Assembly: GCA_965153455.1 (NCBI GenBank)
Contig: OZ234499.1
Location: forward strand, 15,496,271-15,560,270
From: Sphagnum compactum
Taxonomy: Eukaryota; Bryophyta; Sphagnopsida; Sphagnales
Direction of reading: 5' to 3'
Length of the DNA stretch: 64,000 bases
This document shows, piece by piece, positions 21,330-32,105 of this stretch. Numbering within the stretch: the first letter of the stretch is position 1; each line of letters opens with the position of its first letter. A model generated the notes under the pieces. That model saw only the letters and a list, made by a program, of their open reading frames with translations. It did no database searches and had not been told where the DNA came from. Made by a program: the position numbers and the translations under genes.

Positions 21330-22490
21330 ATGGCAAAACAATTGTGGAGTCAATCACAAAGCTATAGGGGAAATGTCAAAACAATTGAATTTTTGCACAT
21401 TATATGGACTCCTTGTGGTGCACAATGCTTGGATTTGATGGTGCAGGACATAACAAGATTATCTTGGTTGAAGAGTGTGATGTTTATTGCAAAGAAATTA
21501 GTGGAATTTGTCATTGCCAAACCCAAAGTCCTTATAGTGTATCATGCATACAATAATTTGGAAATAGTGAAACATTTCAAAACTTGATTTTCATACATGT
21601 TTTTTGTGCTAACACATTTGTTGGAAGTTCACAATACATTTAGGCAAATGGTTGTTTCAAATTCTTGGATAGAGTTTTTTGTGATTTTCAAACCCCATAG
21701 GCATGCAAATCTAAACAAACAACGTTTTCAAATCCTTTTTGAATGGATATAGAAACAATTTTCAATGATTTGGGACTATTATATTTAGTGTTCACCTCTT
21801 TGATAGGGAGGGATGTACCATCCACCTAGTACAGGAATTTATGAATAGGCCTGGCCAAACTTTGAAATCATGTGAAAATTTGTCTTCAACCAAGGCGATA
21901 GAAATTACAAGTCAATGAACATCTTGTTAGGAATGGCTCCAAACACCCCATCCATTTTATATCTTTTATAGAAAACCAAAGATGGAATGGTTAGCCATGA
22001 TATTCATGACACATGGACCTCATACATATCCAATGTTTCTTGATGTTATTGACCAAAATGCTTTGGAAGATGAATTGTTCAAATTCTTCTACAAGGAAAA
22101 CTTGTTTGCTAGAAATGTTACCTTGCTATGAAAACCAATGTTACAACATGTTTCATGCTGGAAGAAATTTGGTAAAAATGTATGGGCATGTTATAACATA
22201 TTGCCTTGCAAATTTTGTCACAAGATTGTAATTCTTTAGTTTCTGAGCAAAACTGAAATGCATTCAACCATGGCTAGATTTTAAAGTGAAATTGATTGAT
22301 TGTAAGATAGATGGAGCAATTGGTTTATGTGCATTCTAGTTTATGTGGAAGTAGTGGAAGAGCTTGTTGTAAGAATTCCATTGAAAGAATTCAACCCAAA
22401 TTCCATGCTACATTTATTGATTTGGGATGAAGAAGAGGAATATAAGTATATTGTTCAAGGTACACCTTTGGAAAAATTGGGCATTTAAAA
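21330..22490 (+). pseudogene. Degenerate hAT-superfamily transposase (DUF659 / C-terminal dimerisation region)
   Basis: An open stretch at 21330-21587 reads IIWTPCGAQCLDLMVQDI and LSWLKSVMFIAKKLVEFV, the DUF659 block of plant hAT-like transposases (usual form WTPCAAHCLDL). Beyond its stop the same frame continues HLLEVHNTFRQMVVSNSWIEF. Further on, with stops and shifts, come blocks near 22150 and 22235 that look like the C-terminal region (the conserved SxxxRNWS part reads SEQN-stop-NAF), then KMEQLVYVHSSL near 22305. The many stops and frame changes mark it as long dead. No terminal inverted repeats were found. Confidence 0.7.
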
Positions 22491-23339
22491 AGAAGAAGCT
22501 CAATGTAGTGAATTTGAATGTAGTGAAAAGTTTCATATTGATAATGAAAATGAAGCTGTTCAATTAGAAGTAGAACCTAATGTTCAAGAGGAGGAGATGA
22601 TTGGGGCATGGGTCATTTGATGGACTAGGTGTTGGTTTGCCAACATAAATGAGATGTGATGTTCTAATCACATAAATGCACCTGTCGAAACCCAAAAAAA
22701 CTTTAATCAAATTTGTTTTTTTTCCAATTTGATCCATTTCATTTATGACATTTTGGTTGTTGGCATGCATTAAACTTTCAAGAGGATTTTCCCCCAAATA
22801 TTATATATGTGCTGATAAAATTATTTTCAAAAATTATGTTTTTATATTTCCGTTACACCTCAAAGATGTTCATTTAATTGTGCCTTATTATCTCCATTAG
22901 TATTTTCCCACAAAATTCGCATCAATTTTTTTAAATTTTTTTAAAGGCCTTGTAATCACCACAAACCCATAACTTTCCATTATTTTTATATTTTTAATGT
23001 CACAAGAAAAACCCATGTATCTTGAATTTCACCTCCTTTATTTGATCCTAATTATTTTGGCATCTGGTCATAGTTTGATTTAATATTATTCCAAGGTGAT
23101 TTTTTTATAGTCTTTGTAGGCAAAAATATGAATGTCCTTATGTAATAAATCTTCACATTGCTTCTTCTCATTATGAAAAAAATCTAATCCAAAATGTATA
23201 ACCCTATCTCTTGATTGCTAAAATCATATGTGTAAATTCATTTAGAACTAGAGCTTTGGTTAATTTTTGATTCATTATTGTATTCATTAACATTTTTTTA
23301 ACCTTTCACACAATTTTCTAATTGAACTTTTCATTGGTT
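22491..23339. other. AT-rich gap, nothing recognised
   Basis: Possibly the 3' remains of the hAT element and unrelated AT-rich sequence; no coding signal seen. Confidence 0.5.
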
Positions 23340-23960
23340 TGGATGCCCCAATAGTTATTTGCATGTGCAAGGCTTGCCCAATATCATTGTGTAAGCATTG
23401 TTTTCCTTCAATACCACATCAAAAAACTTAAAATGATGAACATTCCCATTACAATAACTACAACATTGTTAATTGTTCTTTTTGGTTTAACAAATCTTTT
23501 GTTAGTCATTTTAAAAATCACCAAAGTGGGTCTATCAATTTCAACCTTGGATATTCAACTCAACATTAATACATTATATTGCACATTTTTTATTGAATTG
23601 CATTCGTTATTTCACATGTAGCATTTCACAAATATTAATCCATTAAATTACTTGTTAATGATTAGTTCACATAATTCACACATTAATCGCTATGACATTC
23701 AAAAGCTTTAATTTGGGTTCATAACCATTAATAGCTCCCCCCCTTCCTTAATTCCTTCAAAACAGATGATGCCATTGTCATTCATTGCACAATCATGATG
23801 TTTGTTTTTTGGAATGCCTTTCATCCTTCATGATTGAATAGAGATCATAATTTTTCAAAATTGGAAAGTCTTGGAATCCAAACCTTTGCCTTCATTTTTT
23901 TCTCTTTCTTGAGCATCCTTGCCATGTTTTGGAACATTCTAGGTTTAGTTCAAAATGAAT
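23340..23960 (-). mobile_element. Scraps of LTR retroelement polyprotein (minus strand)
   Basis: At 23879-23948 the minus strand reads MFQNMARMLKKEKKMKAKVW, which resembles the copia integrase block NRTxxEMARxMLKxKKM..FW. At 23340-23440 it reads FFDVVLKENNAYTMILGKP, like the protease-end LGRPW block of LTR elements. Both are short and the surrounding frames are broken. Whether they come from one element is not clear. Confidence 0.45.
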
Positions 23961-26789
23961 GAACTCTTCAATTACTAATCATTTGGTTTGGGCAATAACA
24001 TCAATCATATTTTCAAGAGTTTTGAAATATTTTTCTAACCCCATCAAAGGTGTCTCTCGCCCTTCATTGGTTCAATCAAATGTATTTGAATTTTGTCTAC
24101 TAAAAATATTTCAAAATTTGTAACATTGAATTATTGACAAATTTATCTCCATGTTATTGCTCTTATTAATTTTTGGGTATGACAAATGGTTCATTTAATT
24201 TATCATTTTATTCCATGGTCAATTACATGATCTTTAATTGTTTTTAGGATTCATGTTTGAATGTGAAATGAATTGTTTGGACCACTATTTATAACATTCA
24301 CGAATTCTTGTTTGTCACTTCTATTGTCCTTTTATTATTATTTCATCAACTCTAAAGCCCCTAGCTTGAATGAATTCAAGTCCAGTATTAGCACTAACTA
24401 TTTACTATCCCATTGTTAACTCACATTTAACTTTCAAAGTCTCTTTTCATGTATAAGAAAACTTCCAATGACCCCAACTAGCTCACAATAAAACTATAAT
24501 TATTTTCTTGATGGAGTTCTTTACAAAGATTTGCCATTTCCAAACTTGATATTCTATTCAAATATATATTTTTAAAAACAACATTGACAAGATATTAACC
24601 ATTATGAGTGTCAATAACCCTTTCACTACACATGACATTTAAATTTGCAGTTGAGGCATAGTCTAAAGTTGTTTATTTGTGGTTGACCAAAATGATTAAG
24701 TGTTGTTCTTATTTGAATACATGGTTTAATAGGTTTTGGTTTAGGTTGGGGTTTTGATACTATGACTTTAACTTCACCAATAGTTTTTTGTTCCTCAAGA
24801 ACTTTTTTGGTATGTGAACTTGAACCACTAATGCTTAGTGACAATGATAAAATTAACATTTCATGTTTTGAAAATTAAACACTTAAAAAATTTGTGCCTT
24901 TTTTAATGTTAACATTTTTCAACTCTACTTTAACCAACCAATCTTGGAATTTCAAAATGAAATTTATTTTTAAAAATTTGCATATATGAAATTTAAAATA
25001 TTAAAATCGAAATAGTCCAATTTATGGTTTTGTAGCATAATTTCACAAATAATAATTTTCTTAATCTCTAAGTAGATTATAGTATCTATCGTAGATTGTT
25101 TATCTAAATTATAGCATATAAGGTTTTGTTTATAAAAAAATTGTGCAATTTTTTTTGCTTTTTCATAACATTCATTTTTTCTTAGAATTTTTTTAAATCC
25201 CCAAAATTTAATTATAATTGATGTCTTGAATGATATATGAAATCTAAAAACACGTTTGGGTTTAAAAGAAATAATTCATGTTTTTCATAGGTTCCTATTA
25301 TTTAAACACTGATGTTGTTAATCTAAAACCTATACAAAACATGTATAATTAAGATGCAATATTTTCTTGTGTAAGCATCTCCACAACAAGCATGAAAATC
25401 CCTTTAAATATTAAATTAAAAAAATCTTGAGAAATTTCTTAAAGTTCTACATACCTAAATGATTTGCCGAATGATTTATCAAATGTGAATCATGCACATG
25501 AGATTGTTTTATAACCCATTTAGTGATTAATCAAATGTGAGCCATGAATATTAAAAAATATAATAATTAATTTAGTGACATTAAATGTGAACCATTTATT
25601 AGTGATGATTCACAATAATTCAATTGAATGACTTTTAAATTGTAAATGCCAAGTTTAAAATTGTGACACGTTTAAATTAAATGAATGATCAACTTTTAGA
25701 TCATGGGGTCATACACATTTTAAAAATAACCTATTTATGTATATAATTCAATTGATTTATTTATAATCCAAATATATATATCCAACTTCACCCAATGACT
25801 GACATTAGCCCAATCTTAATAGTCCCAATGAATTTTTTTGTGTAAACCTTATGGGTGTATATGAGCTCAAACAAGCCAACATTGATGTCAAAATGTTAAC
25901 TTTTGTGCAATTTTTGTTACATTTGTTTATGTGGTGTCACTTTAATGGCATGTGAATCATGGAAAGTTGTGCTTATTGAAAAATATGGATATGGAAAAAT
26001 CTAAAATGAATCAAAAAAAATTCCAATATCAAAATTGGTTTGAATAAAGGACGTTTAACAACTTCATTCAATGACATTATTTTCATAAAGGGCCCCTTAA
26101 TTTTCATAATACAATTCAGTTCATCCTCAAAAAATTTATAGTAATAGGGTACTATTAGACACATCTAAAAAACACTCAAATTTTCATATTTTTTTGATTT
26201 TGTGTTTATCAAAAATTAAGGTTTAAAAAAAGTTCATGAGTCCTTTTCAACATGTAAATGTGATGCAATGTATATGTTTTAAAAAAATTTTTGTAGCTTA
26301 TAATGTAAAAAATTAAACTTGAAAGTGTTAACATGTTTTGGTATGATTTGAAATTATGACAAATTTTCAAGACGAAACACAAAATTTGGCAAAATTTGTG
26401 CACTTTCAAAAATTTGTATTTCTCCAAATTTGATTGTAAAAAAAAATATGACATATTGGGGCAACTATGAATACAATATATAAAAAGTTTCAAAACATTT
26501 CATTTGAAGATTCCTCTTTAGGAAAATATGTTTTTTGGGAAAAAAAACCCCAAAAAGGACAATAGTCCTAAATGCAAAGTAAACACATTGGCTTGTTATA
26601 TATCATTTGGACCTTTACATTTGTCCGTTCTACATAAGATACACCTAAATGCACACTTTGAGTTGATATCTTACTTTGAAATTTTGTATATACATGCAAC
26701 TCGAACACATTCTCTAAGAAGTTCATCATCTTTAATACTATATAAGATAATACCCTTGAAAATTTACTTCAAACTTTAAAAACTAGACA
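23961..26789. other. AT-rich gene-free stretch
   Basis: Long T- and A-rich sequence with no open frame that shows coding character and no family signature that I recognise. Confidence 0.55.
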
Positions 26790-27185
26790 TTAAAAACCTT
26801 CAACCTCCACTTTAAAATCTAAAACCTAAAAACTAAAACCCCGAGTCCCAAAACCTTAATCCAAAAAATTGAATGTTAAAATCAAACCCTAAACCTCAAA
26901 ACCTTAATCCTAAACCTAAAAAAACCAAAACTTGAACCCAAATCCCCAAACCTGAAAAACCAAAAACCTCAACTTAAACCTTAAAACCCAAATCGTAAAC
27001 TCAAATATGCAAATTTAAAAAACCCAAAATCCAAACCTTAGAACTTAAACCTTTTTACAAACCTTAAGACCAAAATTGTAAAACCATAAACCCTCAAACT
27101 TTAAACCCTCAAAATTAAACCCTCAAACCCCAACCTTCGAACTTAAAAAACCCAAAACTTAAACCTTCGAACTCCAAGCTTACAA
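26790..27185. repeat. Degenerate telomere-like array (AACCCTAAA-related)
   Basis: About 400 bp made almost entirely of variants of AAACCCTAAACCTC: AAAACCTTAATCC, AAACCCTCAAAC, CCTAAACCTAAAA and so on. It looks like an old interstitial array of the plant telomere repeat that has mutated and slipped. No gene overlaps it. Confidence 0.7.
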
Positions 27186-29269
27186 CAAGCACCTGGATTT
27201 CAGGCTTGCGGGTGGAAGTAGCCAATGGGAAAAAAATAGTCATTAAAACTTATTGATTTATTGACTTTATAGTTTTTTTAGGCTCCACTGACCAAAAATA
27301 ACTACTTTGTTTAATTTTCTTATCAATTATGGCCATTTGGGCTATAAACTTTAATCCTTCAAAAACAAATTTGTAGGTAAATGGGAAACTTCAATGGTGA
27401 ATGTTCCTAGTACTAGTAGCCACTAACCATACAAAAGGGGTTGGTTTCAAAATAAACACGTGTTTGGGTTTTTGCAAACTCAAGTGGCACGCTTTTTCCT
27501 TAGAAACCTATATTGGTTTTGGTGCCAATGGCAACATGTTTGGGTGGGGGATGTTGGCAATGCTATTGCTTGGGGCATTTGTTTTTTTCATCACTTGTGG
27601 AGGTTGTTCACATTACTCTACAAGTTTTCAAGTAATTGTTTTTCTTGGTCAAAAGAATGATCCGACCATATGTTAGTGTCAGTGATGTTGAATTCAACAA
27701 GAAATTGGGCCAATTGATATGATGTTAGGGTGCTAAGCACGACCTTGCATGTGAAGCCCATGGCTACATACATTGTGAGTTCATCTTTGATGTCTGCATA
27801 GGAGATATGCAAAGTGTCCATGAACAATTTCACATGTTTTGTAATGATGGCAATCAAACAAAAAATGAGTTTTTATATGAAAACATAATTTAAGAAATGA
27901 GTTGGGAAAAGTGAGAAAGATGAATACTAGGCGATGACATTTTGTTGTGTTGTTCTAGGAATTTCATTTTCTCAACAATATAGTTGCCCACAAATTGGTT
28001 CATTTCCATTGAAGATGCGAATGTAAAGGGCATATTATATCCCCTATAACCACTAACATCTAAGAATCACAACTAGTTATCGGTTGGATAATAGGTTTGT
28101 TGGTCTTTTTTTTTTTTTTTTGTCAATCAGTGTCAAGGTGGATTCAATAAGTTCTTTCTTCAATTTTTTGAGCAAGGCTCCATAGTATGTAGTCTTGGGT
28201 GGGATCATGTTGAGGACTTGCTTCAAAGTTATTTGAAAATGTAAACAAAATAAATAAAAAACAAGTTTTTGAGAATTGCTTTAAATTGTCTTGAAGAATG
28301 ACAAGTTGTGGGAGAGGAAATATTAGAGGAATGAGATTGTGAAGTGACATATGATGATAAAAATTGTTATGAAAGAAATAAATTTGGGTTTTCAATTTTG
28401 TTATAGGGTAGCTTGTGGTAAGGATGGGTGTTTATAGATTGACTAAATGGGTTGAGAATGGATCGGTTAATATGAAAAAAATACATGTGCGAGTTGACAA
28501 ATGACATCTATTATTGTGATGAGTAGGAAAATGGTGAGGAATTGAATAATCAACAATTAGTAAGTGTTAGAAATGAGTTGGAGGTGAGTTAGTTGTAAAA
28601 AATGTTGTTGGTACCTCCATTTTGAATCCCACACCAAGGTTTTTTATTTGGTCCCAACTCCTGACTTGTTGGGACATTATAACCTCCAAGTGACCATGAA
28701 CAAAGAAATATTTGAAACAACCAAAAGGGTGTGAAAGTGTGGACAAATTATGAGTTTTACGAAAATTGTATTATGTATATGAAACAGGGAACTAATAGCC
28801 CAAATGGTTGGACAACCACCTCATGCAAATGGTTGTGTTGGTTTAATTCATTGTGAGGCAATGCTTGAAATTTTTGTCATAATCTTTGATCTGCAAGCCA
28901 CCACTACCACTAGAACTGGATTTTGAGTTACTTTGAGCTCTTTATGGATTATTTTAGGTTAGCATTTTTACACGTGTCATTTGTCAGTTGGTGGTCCTTT
29001 TGGCATGGTCTTTAAACATCTTCAAGATTTGTTTGACCTTGAGGATTCAACAAGTGGCTTTATTCAACTCCACCAGTTGTGTTCCCATGTGGTTGTCGGC
29101 CACATCGATGGGTCCATGGTTTGAATTCTTGGGGTTAGTCGACTTTTGGCTTTGGCTAAACGTTTTGGTGGCATCCATCTAATTGCAGTGGGAGAGATGT
29201 TTTATTGGCTAATGAATAGGGTTTTCTGCATGTAGTTTCATGTTGCGTTTGTTTCTCATTTATAACCAT
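27186..29269. other. Gene-free stretch upstream of the RT relic
   Basis: Contains open frames of up to 91 codons (for example 27401-27676, plus, and 27618-27857, minus), but none resembles a family I know and codon content follows the AT-rich background. A 16-base T run sits at 28106-28121. The last 300 bp may belong to the retroelement that follows. Confidence 0.5.
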
Positions 29270-30170
29270 ATCAGTTCAGGGTGGCGGTTAAAAAGGTTGT
29301 GAGGTCGTGGTCCATGGTATTAGAGCCACTTTGGATGCCCATCTTGATTGGGTGGTGCTTCAAATTGACATTGCAAATGCTTTCAACAATGTCTTGCATA
29401 AGGCCATTTTCCATGAACTTTGGGGAGTAAGGGGTAATTTTCTTAGCTTTTCCCCTTTGTTAGTTATTTTTATGGCCTTTAGGTTCCTTTGTACTTCAGT
29501 CATCATTCTTCCTCAAGGGCTTTGTTGATTATTTTTTTATTTGTGCACACACAACATGGTGACGCTCTAGTAGGGCCTCTCTTTGCCCTTGCTGATTTTT
29601 GCACTTTGCGTTGTTATTTAGGGGTTTTCCCTTCATGTTTCTTCCCTTCTCTAACAATGACACCCATATACACGGCCTTGCCCATGTTGTCTCCTTCGCC
29701 TTTGATCATTTTGCTTCTTAGTTTGTTGTTGTGGGGTTGCTTGTTCAATCCCACAAGTGTTCGGTTTGGTTTTGTTTGGTTTACCTCTTGGGTTTGTCTT
29801 TCTTGTTAAGTTTTGTTGCCCCCCTGGTGGCATTAGGATCCTTGGTGTCTTGTTTGGTTTTGCTTCCTTCGCATTCAAAGTCAGCTTGTGGATTTTGACT
29901 TCACCTTTATGAGACTTTTTGATAGGCTTTTGGGTTCGGGTTCATTGAAGTGCCTCAAGGCCCTTATTGTCCGTCAGCAGGTCTCTCCCCATCTCTAGTG
30001 GGGGCATAAGGTTGATTTATTCAGAGGTCATTGTTCTAGCTACCTATTTGGGGAGTTGGGCCTTAGTAGCCCCCGTAATAGCTTCCAAATTTTTGTTGGA
30101 TTTTTCGTTGTTTTTGTTGGAGGCGATAGGTGTGAATAGCTCGGGGCCCCTCCCTTTCTAGGTGCATTCA
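29270..30170 (+). pseudogene. Reverse transcriptase relic (non-LTR-like), frameshifted
   Basis: In plus-strand frames the text reads VVHGIRATLDAHLDWVVLQI followed by DIANAFNNVLHKAIFHELWG (29307-29430), then after a frame change GDALVGPLFALADFCTLRC (near 29560-29620), then FPSL.MTPIYTALPM where an active enzyme would have the metal-binding DD box, then PPGG.RILGVLFGFASF (near 29820-29870). This order of blocks fits a reverse transcriptase of the kind scattered in plant and protist genomes. Stops and shifts occur throughout. GC content is higher than in its AT-rich surroundings, so the insertion may be younger than the neighbouring relics. Confidence 0.7.
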
Positions 30171-32105
30171 AGATCAATGTGACAGCTTCTTACCCCAAGG
30201 GTTGCAACATGTGTCCCCCCTTTTGATCCCTCTAGTTGTGGAAGGTTGTAGATGTTTACACTAGTAGACTGTGCTAACATGGCATGGGGAACGAAAGGCA
30301 TTGGACGTCCTCCTCTTTCAAATTTGCACACATTTTATCGATAGAGAGTGTCAATGGCCTTACAACATGCACATGTGATTTCTATTTTGAAACATGTTGC
30401 CACAGGTGAAGGTTCTCCTAGGCTAGGTGTCCTTGAAGGAGGTCCTCCCCTTTCCTTATTTTATATGCTTCTTGGGACAGGAGGGGGTTCAAGAGCTTGA
30501 TGTTCCATTTGTGATTCACCATCTCAGGTGGTTCTTTTGTCTTCTTGGACGTGGGTCCTTCCCTTCTGTTCCTTGTTTTCCCCCTTTTTTGGGTGCTTTG
30601 GTTTATTCATGAATGGTAGGGTTTCATCATCAGTTGAGCTCTTTTCTGATCTTAGAACAGATGGAACCGACAAACTGGCACCATGGTGCTTCCTTGAACC
30701 CACTCTACAAAATGGAGAACTTGGATAATACAAGAAGCAGGTTTTGAAAGGGGGGGCCATTTTAGGGTTTGCAGAGTGAGGAAGACAAGGATTTCTGTGT
30801 TGAGCAACCTACAAGCAAGTCTGTTGATGACACAACCATTTCTCAACCACTCATCACGTTTATCCTCTTCTGTAACTTTTCTCCATGTTTCATACGTAAT
30901 CTTTTTGGCAATGAGTAAGCCATAGTTATTGCTGCACAAGAGAGAAGGGTAGGAGAGATGGACCAGAGGAAAAAGTAAATTGGACAGTCATGTGCCCCAA
31001 ATGCAAGTCATCCATCCTCCACTAATTATTACACCAGAAATGAATTGAGGCTGGTGAAAAACTCTAAACCATCATCCCAAGAACATTCTTCATCATTATG
31101 GCTCTCAGTTCTCCAGCTTCTGAAATGCTCCTGTGCAGCAGACCTGCAAACGGTGATGGAGGATGAGATTCACTAAGAAGAGATAAAACCACACACATAA
31201 AAACATGGTTGGAAGGAGGAGCACAATTCATCAAAGACATTGAAAGCATCAGGTCCTCCTGGTTGTGTACATACCACAAGAGAGTTTCATTTGGGGGAAC
31301 TGGTTTGTGAATCACCAAATGAGCCATAAAGCCCTGGTTGAATGAGTTAGATTTTACAATAGAGCCATCTGTATAGAAAAGCCTCCATATCTACTACTTG
31401 AGTCAACCTGAAACTAATTATTAGAGTTATCAAAAAAACAATGACAACTGCAAACATTAAAATTACCAGATACAGAAGACAGATATGATCCACCAACTTC
31501 CTTCCAAGGGGGCAGTCAAAAGCAGAGGGCTGGGACTGAGACCAATGCATTGAACAGAGTCCTTATACCTACTCATGGTGTCGCTCTGTTATACACCACC
31601 GTTTTGTTTACGCTGCAAATATACTTGTGTTTACTACATGAGTCCAGTCAAGTCTTCACTGGACAGTTTACATATTTGAGGGTTCCCAATACAGCAACCC
31701 TGTTCTAGCAAATGCATTGAAAAATAGACCCCAATTGAATCTAGTCAAATAATAATTGTCTTCTCAATCAGACTCCAACCAAGAGTCCATCCTCAGGTGA
31801 CAGTCAACATCATAATCAGGTTGCTTCCATTTACCACTGTGCAGCCATAAGATCACAATGACACAGCTGGCCTGCATGATTAGCTGTGATCTCATGTCTC
31901 CTGCTTGACTGACAACCGTTCTGCACATATCATAATCAAACACAAACCTGAGGCCTAAGTATGCCCAGAAGAAACAGCAAAAAAGCAAGAGCTTCAACTA
32001 ACATTGGCTACCAAATACTCATATGCCTGGAGGACATAGTGGCTGCACAATACATCATGAGGTTTATCATGGGATATAAAAACAGTGTGCAAAAAGGTGG
32101 AGGAA
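30171..32105. other. Region between the RT relic and the mitochondrial carrier
   Basis: 30171-30640 is probably more of the retroelement. From about 30650 composition changes toward that of the carrier gene. The part next to 32105 should hold the 3' UTR of the minus-strand carrier. Minus-strand open frames at 30652-30939, 31064-31327, 31347-31550 and 31764-31997 have no family resemblance and no supportive splice pattern. Confidence 0.45.
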
